Shown: positions 1 through 7,168, counted from the first letter of the stretch. The stretch: DNA of 9,667 bases from Bacillota bacterium (GCA_023415525.1 JAEZKI010000115.1:1-9667); one strand, 5' to 3'. Numbers and translations are program-made. Notes: generated from the sequence alone by a model not told the origin.

Positions 1-917
1 GGCAAGGTGCTCAATATGTGGGAATGGGTAAAGAGGTTTATGAAAAGTTAACGTGTAGTAAAGTCTTATTTGATAAAGCAAATGGGCTTCTGGACTGGAA
101 TGTAAAAGAAGTTTGTTTTGAGGATCAAGAAGGCAAATTAAATCAGACCCGTTATACCCAAGTCGCCCTCTTTACCACCAACTGTGCTATTTATGAAGCC
201 CTTAAAGAAAAGGGCATCAAAGCAGAGGCTATGCTTGGTTTTAGCTTGGGCGAGTATAGTGCCCTTGTGGCAAGTGGCATAGTAAATTTTGAAGAAGGTT
301 TAAAATTAGTAGAGAAGAGAGCGCGCTACATGGAAGCTTGCAGTCAGCAGAAGCCTGGTGGTATGGTAGCCGTAATCGGACTTTTTATAGATCAAATAGA
401 AGAAGTTTGTGCAAAGGTAAACAAGGAATGTCCCTTTATTCAAGTAGCTAATGACAACTGTGAGGGACAGGTGACTCTATCTGGAACAAAAGAGGCCCTT
501 ATCTTTGCCGAGAAAGAATTGAAGTCAAAAGGCGCTAAGCGTATCATACCTCTTCAAGTAAGTGGAGCTTTCCATAGTCAGCTTATGGAGGAAGCAGCCA
601 CTAAGCTTCAAAAGGAGTTAGGTACCATTACTTTTAATCAAGCAAAGGTTCCAGTTGTAAGTAATGTGACGGCAGCATTTATGGACCAAGAAGAAGCAAG
701 AGAAAATATTCCCTTACAAATTGTAAAGGGGGTACGCTTTAGAGAGAGTATTCTCTACCTTATAGACCAAGGCTATGATACCTTCATTGAAGTAGGTCCT
801 AAAAAAACACTCACTAACTTAGTGAAAAAAATAAATAAAGAGGTACAGGTTCTTCAAGTAGAAGATGAAAAAAGTTTAGAAGAAGCAGTTAAGGCCTTAG
901 GAGGTAAAATATGTTAA
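1..917 (+). CDS. fabD: Malonyl-CoA:ACP transacylase FabD, 5' end cut by window edge
   Basis: This cytoplasmic enzyme moves malonyl from malonyl-CoA to acyl carrier protein, supplying the extender unit for type II fatty acid synthesis. The frame is open from the first base. The first full codons (from position 3) read QGAQYVGMGKEVYEK, the conserved FabD N-terminal motif, so the GTG at 18 is an internal valine codon and not a start. By comparison with E. coli FabD, about ten residues are missing. The nucleophile elbow is GFSLGEY, with the catalytic Ser codon at 243-245. The catalytic His lies in GAFHSQLM, with its codon at 573-575. The C-terminal region keeps the family pattern FIEVGPKKTLTNLVKK. 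The last 7 bases overlap fabG, whose Shine-Dalgarno AGGAGG (899-904) lies inside fabD, suggesting translational coupling. One small difference is Phe where E. coli has His just before the catalytic Ser. Identification is secure. Confidence 0.96.
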   Translation, partial: QGAQYVGMGKEVYEKLTCSKVLFDKANGLLDWNVKEVCFEDQEGKLNQTRYTQVALFTTNCAIYEALKEKGIKAEAMLGFSLGEYSALVASGIVNFEEGLKLVEKRARYMEACSQQKPGGMVAVIGLFIDQIEEVCAKVNKECPFIQVANDNCEGQVTLSGTKEALIFAEKELKSKGAKRIIPLQVSGAFHSQLMEEAATKLQKELGTITFNQAKVPVVSNVTAAFMDQEEARENIPLQIVKGVRFRESILYLIDQGYDTFIEVGPKKTLTNLVKKINKEVQVLQVEDEKSLEEAVKALGGKIC

Positions 918-1654
918 AAAATAAAGTAGCTCTCATCACTGGAAGTGTAAGGGGAATTGGAAAAGAGATTGCTAAGGTTTTTGCAGAAAATGGTGCAAAA
1001 GTGGTCATTAATTATTCTTCACCTAGTAGAGAAGAAGAAGCTAACAAGGTCATTGCTGAAATAGAAGCAGAAGGTGGAGTGGCCTATGCTCTTTGCGGAG
1101 ATGTCACTTCAGCAACAGAAGCAGAAAAACTTATTAAAGAAACGGTTAATAAGTTTGGTCAATTGGATATACTGGTAAATAACGCAGGGATTACAAAGGA
1201 TATGCTTATTTTACGTATGAGCGAAGAGGAATTTGACCAAGTACTTGCCACCAACTTAAAAGGTGTTTTTAACTGTACTAAACCTGCAGTACGTGCCATG
1301 CTTAAAACAGGAGGGAGTATTATTAATATGACTTCTGTTGTGGGACTTATGGGTAATGCAGGACAATGTAATTATGCTGCATCTAAGGCAGGCATTATCG
1401 GATTTACGAAGTCGGTAGCTAAGGAGATGGCCAGTAAGAATATTCGTGTCAATGCCATTGCGCCAGGGTTTATTGTAACAGATATGAGTAAGGTGCTGCC
1501 TGAACGTATTAAGGAAAAGGCAATAGAAAGAATCCCTTTAGGACACTTTGGAGAAGCCAAGGATGTGGCTTATGTGGCACTATTTCTAGGCAGTGAGCTT
1601 TCAAGCTATATTACAGGAGAGGTCATTAAAGTAGATGGCGGCATGGCCATGTAA
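911..1654 (+). CDS. fabG: 3-oxoacyl-ACP reductase FabG
   Basis: This NADPH-dependent reductase converts 3-ketoacyl-ACP to 3-hydroxyacyl-ACP in the elongation cycle. The 247-residue product is a classical short-chain dehydrogenase of normal FabG length. The Rossmann cofactor motif TGSVRGIG is at residues 10-17 and NNAG at 90-93. The catalytic tetrad is complete: Asn115 (ATNLKG), Ser142 (MTSVVG), Tyr155 and Lys159 (NYAASKAG). The protein ends in KVDGGMAM, a common FabG ending. The start at 911 has a consensus AGGAGG six bases upstream and overlaps the fabD stop by 7 bases. Short-chain dehydrogenases are a broad family, but the FabG-like sequence and the position between fabD and fabF make this assignment firm. 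Apart from Val13 in the glycine-rich loop, nothing looks unusual. Confidence 0.97.
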   Translation: MLKNKVALITGSVRGIGKEIAKVFAENGAKVVINYSSPSREEEANKVIAEIEAEGGVAYALCGDVTSATEAEKLIKETVNKFGQLDILVNNAGITKDMLILRMSEEEFDQVLATNLKGVFNCTKPAVRAMLKTGGSIINMTSVVGLMGNAGQCNYAASKAGIIGFTKSVAKEMASKNIRVNAIAPGFIVTDMSKVLPERIKEKAIERIPLGHFGEAKDVAYVALFLGSELSSYITGEVIKVDGGMAM

Positions 1655-1665
1655 ATGGGCAGAGA

Positions 1666-1672
1666 AAGGGAG
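1666..1672 (+). promoter_or_regulatory. Ribosome binding site that decides the fabF start
   Basis: The purine-rich AAGGGAG lies six bases before the ATG at 1679. It falls downstream of the other in-frame ATG at 1655, which directly follows the fabG stop and whose upstream bases are fabG codons without a good Shine-Dalgarno. This favours 1679 as the fabF start. Confidence 0.75.
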
Positions 1673-1678
1673 AAGAAT

Positions 1679-2917
1679 ATGAGTCAGAGAGTGGTTGTTA
1701 CAGGAATGGGAGTGGTATCTCCTATAGGAAATAAAGTAGAAAGCTATTGGGAAAACCTAAAGCAAGGTGTATGTGGGATTAAGCCTCTTTCACCTGAAAA
1801 CAAATTAGAAGATTTAAATATTCATGTTGCAGGTGAAGTCACAGATTTTGATGCCAGTAGTTATTTAGATAAAAAGGAGCAACGTCGTTTAGCACGCTTT
1901 TCTCAATTTGCTATTTATGCTAGCAAGGAAGCCCTCCTTGATGCGGGAATAGATATGGATAAGGAAGATGTGAATCGGGTGGGAGTTATAATAGGAAGTG
2001 GAATTGGTGCTTTATCTGTTATTGAAGAGGAAGCAGCCAAGTTAAGAGAAAAGGGACCTAAACGTGTATCCCCTCTCTTTGTTCCCATGACCATTGTCAA
2101 TATGGCAGCAGGAAATGTTTCCATTCATATAGGAGCAAAAGGCATTTGTAGTACAGTGGTTACTGCTTGTGCTTCAGGTACTCACTCTATTGGAGAAGCC
2201 TTTAGAGCTATTCAGAAGGGTACCAATGATGTGATTTTAGCAGGAGGAACAGAAGCCTGTATTACCCCCCTAGGCATAGCTGGCTTTAATGCCCTCACAG
2301 CTCTTTCTACTTCTGAAGACCCTAAAAGGGCTTCCATACCTTTTGATAAAGAAAGAAATGGTTTTGTTATGGGAGAAGGGGCAGGTATAGTGGTACTAGA
2401 AGCACTAGAACATGCTAAAAGGCGAGGCGCTAAAATCTTAGCAGAAGTTGTTGGCTATGGTGCCACGGGAGATGCTTATCATATAACAGCACCTGCAAGT
2501 GATGGCGATGGAGCTAAAAGGGCTATGGAAGAAGCTATTAAAGATGCAGGGATCAGGCCTGATGATATCGATTATATTAATGCTCATGGTACCAGTACGC
2601 CTATTAATGATAAAGTAGAAAGCCTTGCCATTCAGTCTTTATTTGGAGAAGATACAAAGGTAGCTATTAGCTCTACCAAATCCATGACAGGTCATCTTTT
2701 AGGAGCAGCAGGTGGAATAGAAGCTATTGCCATTGTAAAAGCAGTAGAAGAAGACTTTATGCCTCCAACTATAGGCTATAGAGTCATAGACGAAGAATGT
2801 TCTTTAGACTATATTCCTAATAAAGGACGACAGGGCAGAGTATGCTATGCCATGAGTAATTCGTTAGGGTTTGGTGGACACAATGGAAGTATCATTGTGA
2901 AAAAATGGGAGGAATAA
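1679..2917 (+). CDS. fabF: 3-oxoacyl-ACP synthase II FabF
   Basis: This elongating condensing enzyme joins malonyl-ACP to an acyl-enzyme thioester, releasing CO2 and giving 3-ketoacyl-ACP. With the start at 1679 the product is 412 residues, the usual FabF length, and begins MSQRVVVTGMGVVSPIG as family members do. The Cys-His-His triad is complete: Cys164 in VVTACASGTHS, His303 in NAHGTSTP and His339 in KSMTGHLLGAAGG. The C-terminal SNSLGFGGHNGS loop contains the gatekeeper Phe398. His-His chemistry, as opposed to the Cys-His-Asn of FabH, marks it as a FabF/FabB-type elongation enzyme. The single-copy context and sequence favour FabF over FabB. An in-frame ATG at 1655 would add eight residues (MGREREKN) that do not resemble the family. 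The stop is two bases before accB. Confidence 0.97.
   Translation: MSQRVVVTGMGVVSPIGNKVESYWENLKQGVCGIKPLSPENKLEDLNIHVAGEVTDFDASSYLDKKEQRRLARFSQFAIYASKEALLDAGIDMDKEDVNRVGVIIGSGIGALSVIEEEAAKLREKGPKRVSPLFVPMTIVNMAAGNVSIHIGAKGICSTVVTACASGTHSIGEAFRAIQKGTNDVILAGGTEACITPLGIAGFNALTALSTSEDPKRASIPFDKERNGFVMGEGAGIVVLEALEHAKRRGAKILAEVVGYGATGDAYHITAPASDGDGAKRAMEEAIKDAGIRPDDIDYINAHGTSTPINDKVESLAIQSLFGEDTKVAISSTKSMTGHLLGAAGGIEAIAIVKAVEEDFMPPTIGYRVIDEECSLDYIPNKGRQGRVCYAMSNSLGFGGHNGSIIVKKWEE
2907..2912 (+). promoter_or_regulatory. Ribosome binding site that decides the accB start
   Basis: GGGAGG lies seven bases before the ATG at 2920, inside the last codons of fabF. Another in-frame ATG at 2905 overlaps this site, so initiation there would not use it. 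The downstream ATG is therefore preferred. Confidence 0.8.
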
Positions 2918-2919
2918 AG

Positions 2920-3369
2920 ATGGAAGTAAAGGTTGTAAAAGATTTAATAAAAGAATTTACAGTAGCAGAACTTACAAAGTTATCCCTTAAGTGTGAAGAC
3001 TTTGAACTTATACTAGAAAAGCAAGAAACGAAAGAAGTTTATAACTATGCACCTGTGCCTTCTACCAATGTGCAAATTGATACTGTGGCAAGTTCTTATG
3101 CTCCAAGTCAAGAAAGCAAAGCCCCAGTAGAAGAAAAGAAGACGCTCAATTCCCCAATGGTAGGCACTTTTTATGCAGCCAGTTCACCACAAGCTGAATC
3201 CTTTGTAAAGATAGGAACTAAGGTAAAGAAGGGGCAAGTTATTTGTATTATTGAAGCCATGAAGCTGATGAATGAAGTGGAGGCAGAGATGGACGGAGAA
3301 ATTACTGAGATTTTAGTTCACAATGAACAAATGGTAGAATTTGCCCAGCCTCTTTTTGCCATTAAATAA
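2920..3369 (+). CDS. accB: Biotin carboxyl carrier protein of acetyl-CoA carboxylase (AccB/BCCP)
   Basis: This is the carrier subunit of acetyl-CoA carboxylase. Its biotin shuttles a carboxyl group from AccC to the AccD/AccA carboxyltransferase. The 149-residue product has the usual three parts. Residues 1-40 form an N-terminal segment (MEVKVVKDLIKEF). Residues about 43-75 form a flexible linker rich in Pro, Ala and Ser. Residues about 77-149 form a biotinyl domain with the canonical EAMKLMNE motif, in which Lys115 is the expected biotinylation site, and an NSPMVGTFY entry strand. The start at 2920 is set by GGGAGG at 2907-2912 and leaves two bases after fabF. Its separation from accC by fabZ is a common arrangement in clostridial clusters. 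A biotin ligase is needed to activate the protein and is not in this window. Confidence 0.96.
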   Translation: MEVKVVKDLIKEFTVAELTKLSLKCEDFELILEKQETKEVYNYAPVPSTNVQIDTVASSYAPSQESKAPVEEKKTLNSPMVGTFYAASSPQAESFVKIGTKVKKGQVICIIEAMKLMNEVEAEMDGEITEILVHNEQMVEFAQPLFAIK

Positions 3370-3407
3370 ATAAAGTTTAAATGAGAAAGTTCATTCTTTA
3401 TTTAGAG

Positions 3408-3434
3408 GATGGACACCAGATGATTTTCCATCTG
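3408..3434 (+). other. Possible RNA hairpins just upstream of fabZ
   Basis: The accB-fabZ gap contains two overlapping inverted repeats. GATGGA (3408-3413) can pair with TCCATC (3427-3432), leaving a 13-base loop. CAGATG (3417-3422) can pair with CATCTG (3429-3434), leaving a 6-base loop. The two stems share bases and exclude each other. The second ends two bases before the fabZ Shine-Dalgarno. There is no U-tract, so this is not an intrinsic terminator. A role in tuning fabZ translation or RNA processing is only inferred, and short stems like these can occur by chance. Confidence 0.35.
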
Positions 3435-3436
3435 AG

Positions 3437-3442
3437 AAGGAG
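3437..3442 (+). promoter_or_regulatory. Ribosome binding site that decides the fabZ start
   Basis: AAGGAG lies seven bases before the ATG at 3450. The upstream in-frame ATG at 3381 has only TAAAGTTTA-type sequence before it, which is a poor ribosome binding site. Confidence 0.8.
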
Positions 3443-3449
3443 TGAAACC

Positions 3450-3875
3450 ATGTTAACAACTCAAGAAATTATGGAGATTATTCCCCATCGCTATCCTTTT
3501 TTGCTTGTTGATCAAGCAGAACTAAAAGAGGAAGGCAGTGGAGCTATTGGTTATAAGAATGTAACTATTAATGAGCCCTTTTTTCAAGGGCATTTTCCAC
3601 AAGAGCCTATTATGCCAGGTGTTCTCATTGTAGAAGCATTAGCACAAGTAGGCGCAATAGCTCTTCTTTCTCAAGAGGAGCATAAAGGTAAAATTGCTTA
3701 CTTTGGAGGCATAAAAGAAGCAAAGTTTAGAGACAAAGTGTTTCCAGGTGACCGTCTTAAATTGGAATGTACCATTATTAAGCAAAAAGGTCCAGTAGGG
3801 GTAGGCAAGGCCATTGCTACTGTAGGAGATAAAAAGGTTTGTGAAGCAGAGTTAATGTTTGCAATTGGGAAGTAG
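3450..3875 (+). CDS. fabZ: 3-hydroxyacyl-ACP dehydratase FabZ
   Basis: This hot-dog-fold dehydratase removes water from 3-hydroxyacyl-ACP to give trans-2-enoyl-ACP. From the ATG at 3450 the product is 141 residues, the normal FabZ size. It begins [21 protein letters not shown], matching the family N-terminus. The catalytic pair is present: His48 in FFQGHFP and Glu62 in [11 protein letters not shown]. The tail motifs [14 protein letters not shown] and [10 protein letters not shown] also fit FabZ. The open frame extends upstream to an ATG at 3381, which would add 23 residues ([13 protein letters not shown]...). That start lacks a good Shine-Dalgarno and the extra residues are not family-like, so it is not used here. 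No separate FabA-type isomerase is encoded in the window. The gene lies between the biotin carrier and biotin carboxylase genes, three bases before the frame that leads into accC. Confidence 0.96.
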   Translation: MLTTQEIMEIIPHRYPFLLVDQAELKEEGSGAIGYKNVTINEPFFQGHFPQEPIMPGVLIVEALAQVGAIALLSQEEHKGKIAYFGGIKEAKFRDKVFPGDRLKLECTIIKQKGPVGVGKAIATVGDKKVCEAELMFAIGK

Positions 3876-3882
3876 GAGGTGA
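3874..3882 (+). promoter_or_regulatory. Full-length ribosome binding site that decides the accC start
   Basis: AGGAGGTGA is a nine-base perfect complement to the 3' end of typical bacterial 16S rRNA. It overlaps the fabZ stop codon and is five bases before the GTG at 3888. An earlier in-frame GTG at 3879 lies inside this site and so is an unlikely start. Confidence 0.8.
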
Positions 3883-3887
3883 AGAAG

Positions 3888-5258
3888 GTGATTCAAAAAG
3901 TACTTGTGGCTAACAGAGGAGAGATTGCTGTTCGTATTATACGTGCTTGTCAAGAGATGGGCATCGAGACGGTAGCTGTTTATAGTACCATGGATCAAGA
4001 GGCCCTACATGTTAAATTAGCTGATGAAGCAGTTTGCATAGGAGGCCCCCTTCCAAAGGACAGCTACTTGCATATTGAAAATATAATTAGTGCAGCAGTC
4101 CTTACAGGTGCTGATGCCATTCATCCTGGCTTTGGTTTTTTATCAGAGAACATGAAGTTTGCTGAGATTTGTGCTCGCTGTAAGATTAAGTTTATTGGGC
4201 CTACTTCAGAGATGATTAGCCTTATGGGAGATAAGGCAAAAGCAAGAGAAAAAATGATAGCTGCTAAGGTTCCTGTTGTCCCTGGTTCAGAGGGGAAGTT
4301 AAAGAATAGCCAAGAGGCAAGAAATTTAGCAAGAGAGATAGGTTACCCTGTCATTTTGAAAGCTTCAGCAGGTGGTGGAGGCAGAGGAATGCGCATTGTC
4401 TGGCAAGAAGAAGAACTAGAAAAGGCTTTTTTAACAGCTAGCAGTGAAGCAAAGGGTGCCTTTGGAGACGGCAGTATGTATCTTGAAAAATATATTGTTA
4501 AGCCAAGACATATTGAGTTTCAAATACTCGGGGACAGTTATGGCAATGTGGTGCATTTAGGAGAAAGAGATTGCTCCATGCAAAGGCGCCATCAAAAAGT
4601 ATTAGAAGAAGCACCTTCAGCTTTTCTTAGTAAACAGTTAAGAGATGCCATGGGGAAGATAGCTGTTCGGGCGGCGAAGGCTGTTAACTATGAAAATGCT
4701 GGCACGGTGGAGTTCATTGTGGACGCAAAAGGAAACTATTATTTTATAGAAATGAATACCCGTATTCAAGTAGAACATCCTGTTACAGAAATGATTACAG
4801 GGATCGATTTAATTAAAGAACAAATACGTGTTGCAAGTGGAGAAGCTTTATGTTTTAACCAAGAAGACATCTGTTTTAGTGGTCATGCTATAGAGTGTCG
4901 CATTAATGCAGAAAACCCTCAACAGCATTTTAGGCCTTGTGCAGGAACTATTGAGAAACTCCATCTTCCAGGAGGTAGAGGCGTAAGGGTAGAAACGGCT
5001 CTTTATGAAGGCTACAAAGTGCCACCTACTTATGATTCCATGTTAGCCAAGATTATTACCTATGGTAAAACAAGGAAAGAGGCTATTGCCATAATGGAAA
5101 GAGCTTTAGGAGAGCTAGTGATAGAAGGCATAGATACCAATATTTATTTTGAATATCAGCTTTTAGGAACGACAGCCTTTAGGGAGGGAACTTTTGATAC
5201 GGGATATATTGAGGCAAATCTACAAGCTATTTTGGAAGAGGGAGCTGAAAGTGTATGA
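3888..5258 (+). CDS. accC: Biotin carboxylase subunit of acetyl-CoA carboxylase (AccC)
   Basis: This ATP-grasp enzyme carboxylates the biotin on AccB using bicarbonate and ATP, the first half-reaction of malonyl-CoA synthesis. From the GTG at 3888 it is 456 residues, close to the roughly 450 usual for AccC. The N-terminal domain begins MIQKVLVANRGEIAVRI. The ATP-grasp domain shows Lys158 and the glycine-rich loop GGGGRG (162-167). It also shows the ERDCSMQRRHQKVLEE block with His235 and Lys237, plus Glu275 and Glu288. The catalytic stretch MNTRIQVEHPVTE holds Arg292 and Glu296, and Arg338 lies in AIECRINAE. All expected active-site residues are present. Stand-alone length and context argue against pyruvate or propionyl-CoA carboxylase. 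The stop overlaps the accD start as ATGA, suggesting coupled translation. Confidence 0.96.
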   Translation: MIQKVLVANRGEIAVRIIRACQEMGIETVAVYSTMDQEALHVKLADEAVCIGGPLPKDSYLHIENIISAAVLTGADAIHPGFGFLSENMKFAEICARCKIKFIGPTSEMISLMGDKAKAREKMIAAKVPVVPGSEGKLKNSQEARNLAREIGYPVILKASAGGGGRGMRIVWQEEELEKAFLTASSEAKGAFGDGSMYLEKYIVKPRHIEFQILGDSYGNVVHLGERDCSMQRRHQKVLEEAPSAFLSKQLRDAMGKIAVRAAKAVNYENAGTVEFIVDAKGNYYFIEMNTRIQVEHPVTEMITGIDLIKEQIRVASGEALCFNQEDICFSGHAIECRINAENPQQHFRPCAGTIEKLHLPGGRGVRVETALYEGYKVPPTYDSMLAKIITYGKTRKEAIAIMERALGELVIEGIDTNIYFEYQLLGTTAFREGTFDTGYIEANLQAILEEGAESV

Positions 5259-6124
5259 TGCTAAGTAAACTACTTACTAAAAAAAGGCGCTATGCCGTAG
5301 TAGGAGAAAAGCCTGAAAAGGAAGTACTTGTTCCACAGGACTTATATGTTCAGTGCCCAAAATGTAAGAAGAGCCTTTATAGGCAAGATTTACATGAAGC
5401 ATTAGGAATATGCCCAGCTTGTCAATATCACTATCCTCTTTCACCTAGAGGGAGGCTTTCTATTTTGGTGGACAAAGGAAGCTTTAAGGAAATGGATGGG
5501 GATATGACAAGTGGTAATCCTTTGAACTTTCCAGACTATGCCACAAAGCTTTTAGTTAGCCAAGAAAAGACAGAGCAAAAGGAAGCTGTTTTAACGGGTG
5601 AAGCCCAAATTAAGGGGAAGAAATGTATCATTGGCATAATGGATTCACGCTTTATGATGGGAAGTATGGGCTCAGTGGTGGGTGAAAAATTGACACATGC
5701 TATTGAAAGAGCTACAAAAGAAGGTTTGCCACTTATTATTTTTAGTGCTTCAGGTGGTGCTAGAATGCAAGAAGGTATTTTTTCCCTTATGCAAATGGCA
5801 AAGACCAGTAGTGCATTAGCACGACATGATGATGCAGGCCTACTTTTTATTAGTGTATTGACAGACCCCACAACAGGTGGAGTGACAGCTAGCTTTGCTA
5901 TGTTAGGGGATATTATCTTGGCAGAGCCAGGTGCCTTAGTAGGGTTTGCCGGTCCAAGAGTTATTGAGCAAACTATTAAGCAAAAACTTCCAGAGGGTTT
6001 TCAACGTGCAGAGTTTCTTTTGGAACATGGTATGATTGATGAAGTAGTTCCACGTAATAAGTTAAGGATACAACTTGCTCAGCTTTTAGACTTACATCAA
6101 AAGGAGGGGACATCCAATGAGTAA
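5255..6124 (+). CDS. accD: Acetyl-CoA carboxylase carboxyltransferase subunit beta (AccD)
   Basis: With AccA this subunit forms the carboxyltransferase that moves CO2 from carboxybiotin to acetyl-CoA. The 289-residue product carries the N-terminal four-cysteine zinc ribbon typical of bacterial AccD (Cys34, Cys37, Cys53, Cys56; CPKC and CPAC knuckles). The crotonase-fold domain follows, with SASGGARMQEG (164-174), PTTGGVTASFAMLGD (205-219) and GFAGPRVIEQT (230-240). ATG codons at 5255 and 5258 are both possible. The first is preferred because GGGAG at 5240-5244 is ten bases away and gives the usual ATGA overlap with accC. The choice changes the protein by one residue. The 3' end overlaps accA by 8 bases. 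The zinc ribbon excludes the propionyl-CoA carboxylase beta family. Confidence 0.96.
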   Translation: MMLSKLLTKKRRYAVVGEKPEKEVLVPQDLYVQCPKCKKSLYRQDLHEALGICPACQYHYPLSPRGRLSILVDKGSFKEMDGDMTSGNPLNFPDYATKLLVSQEKTEQKEAVLTGEAQIKGKKCIIGIMDSRFMMGSMGSVVGEKLTHAIERATKEGLPLIIFSASGGARMQEGIFSLMQMAKTSSALARHDDAGLLFISVLTDPTTGGVTASFAMLGDIILAEPGALVGFAGPRVIEQTIKQKLPEGFQRAEFLLEHGMIDEVVPRNKLRIQLAQLLDLHQKEGTSNE

Positions 6125-7052
6125 GCTTAGCCAACGTATTGATGCCATATATAAAGCCATTCAGGAACTTAGTTTGTTAGAGCAAACTCAGGAGATCGAA
6201 GAAGAGCTTAATCGCCTAAAGCGATTGGCTTATACCTTAGAAAGTCAAGCTGCCGATGAATATGAACCCTGGGATAAAGTAGTGATTGCACGAAAGGCAG
6301 AAAGGCCAAGAAGTGCTTTTTATATTAAAGAAATAGTAACGGATTTTATGGAGCTACATGGGGATAGAGCCTATAAAGATGATGCAGCCATTATAGGGGG
6401 AATAGGAAAAATTGGAGGACATAAGGTAACTGTCATTGCCCATAATAAAGGAACAAATACCAAAGAAAATATGGAACGCAACTTTGGGATGCCCCATCCA
6501 GAAGGTTATCGCAAAGCCCTTCGGCTTATGAAACAAGCTGAAAAATTTGAGAGGCCTATTGTATGCCTGATTGATACACCAGGTGCTTACTGTGGATTAG
6601 GTGCAGAAGAGAGAGGGCAAGGGGAAGCTATTGCCCGTAATCTCTTAGAAATGTCACGTCTTCGCGTGCCTATTATTGCAGGTATTATTGGTGAAGGAGG
6701 AAGTGGTGGAGCTTTGGCACTAGGTGTTGCTGACTGCTTTTTTATGCAAGAAAACACCACTTATTCTATTCTTTCACCAGAAGGTTTTGCTAGCATTTTA
6801 TGGAAGGATGTCACTCGAGCTAAAGAAGCAGCCAACTCAATGAAATTAACGCCAAATGATCTCTTAAGCTATGGGATTATCGATAAGATTATAGAAGAAC
6901 CAGTAGGAGGGGCTCATAAAGACCCTGCTTTAGCCGCCCACTTTCTTAAAGACTTTGTTATTTCTACATTAGAAACCTTAAAACAGCAACCTATAGAGGA
7001 ATGTCTTAAAAGGCGTTATGAACGCTTTAGGGCGTATGGGGAGTATCAATAA
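6117..7052 (+). CDS. accA: Acetyl-CoA carboxylase carboxyltransferase subunit alpha (AccA)
   Basis: This is the partner of AccD in the carboxyltransferase heterotetramer; it contributes to carboxybiotin binding. The 311-residue product is of normal length. Residues about 1-50 are a charged helical segment, probably a coiled coil, as in other AccA proteins. The core has ELHGDRAYKDD (79-89), NFGMPHPEGYRKA (122-134), LIDTPGAYCG (151-160) and the oxyanion-type glycine loop GEGGSGGALALG (192-203), followed by SILSPEGFASILWKD. The start at 6117 has AGGAGG at 6102-6107, nine bases upstream, inside the end of accD. It is the last fatty acid gene in the cluster. No convincing terminator follows in the next 124 bases, so some transcription may continue into the acetyltransferase gene. 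Confidence 0.96.
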   Translation: MSKLSQRIDAIYKAIQELSLLEQTQEIEEELNRLKRLAYTLESQAADEYEPWDKVVIARKAERPRSAFYIKEIVTDFMELHGDRAYKDDAAIIGGIGKIGGHKVTVIAHNKGTNTKENMERNFGMPHPEGYRKALRLMKQAEKFERPIVCLIDTPGAYCGLGAEERGQGEAIARNLLEMSRLRVPIIAGIIGEGGSGGALALGVADCFFMQENTTYSILSPEGFASILWKDVTRAKEAANSMKLTPNDLLSYGIIDKIIEEPVGGAHKDPALAAHFLKDFVISTLETLKQQPIEECLKRRYERFRAYGEYQ

Positions 7053-7063
7053 GTATTAAAATA

Positions 7064-7160
7064 TTATGTAATATAAGAATAAATCTAAGATTTAATCTAT
7101 TAATTAAAGCATTGTATTATTTTTTGTAAATGGTTTAATAAAAATAGGAATATTACATAA
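7064..7160. repeat. 11-bp perfect inverted repeat in the accA-acetyltransferase spacer
   Basis: TTATGTAATAT at 7064-7074 is the exact reverse complement of ATATTACATAA at 7150-7160, with 75 bases between. The left arm also lies in a smaller palindrome, ATATTA-TG-TAATAT (7061-7074). The right arm ends just before the acetyltransferase ribosome binding site. The sequence is almost all A and T, so chance is a real possibility. It could be a paired operator or a long-range stem; no known regulator site was recognised. The rest of the 7053-7176 spacer holds a 7-bp palindrome (TAAATCT-A-AGATTTA, 7080-7094) and only weak promoter-like matches such as TTGTAT-16-TTTAAT (7112-7139). Confidence 0.4.
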
Positions 7161-7162
7161 CT

Positions 7163-7168
7163 AGGAGG
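7163..7168 (+). promoter_or_regulatory. Ribosome binding site of the acetyltransferase gene
   Basis: A consensus AGGAGG lies eight bases before the ATG at 7177, supporting that start and showing the gene is set up for independent translation, unlike the coupled genes upstream. Confidence 0.85.

Noticed and set aside
18..20. GTG as a possible start of fabD
   Set aside because: The same frame is open to the left edge and encodes the conserved QGAQY just before it, so this is an internal Val codon.
1372..1560. Open reading frame on the minus strand within fabG
   Set aside because: It lies wholly within a well-supported gene, has no family-like sequence and no ribosome binding site; a shadow frame. 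The minus-strand frames at 1915-2124, 5536-5871 and 6354-6536 were rejected for the same reason.
1655..1678. ATG at 1655 as the fabF start
   Set aside because: It directly follows the fabG stop, lacks a good ribosome binding site and adds eight residues not seen in the family; 1679 has AAGGGAG at the right distance.
2905..2919. ATG at 2905 as the accB start
   Set aside because: It overlaps the GGGAGG ribosome binding site that serves the ATG at 2920 and would overlap fabF.
3879..3887. GTG at 3879 as the accC start
   Set aside because: It lies inside the AGGAGGTGA ribosome binding site, which is correctly spaced for the GTG at 3888.
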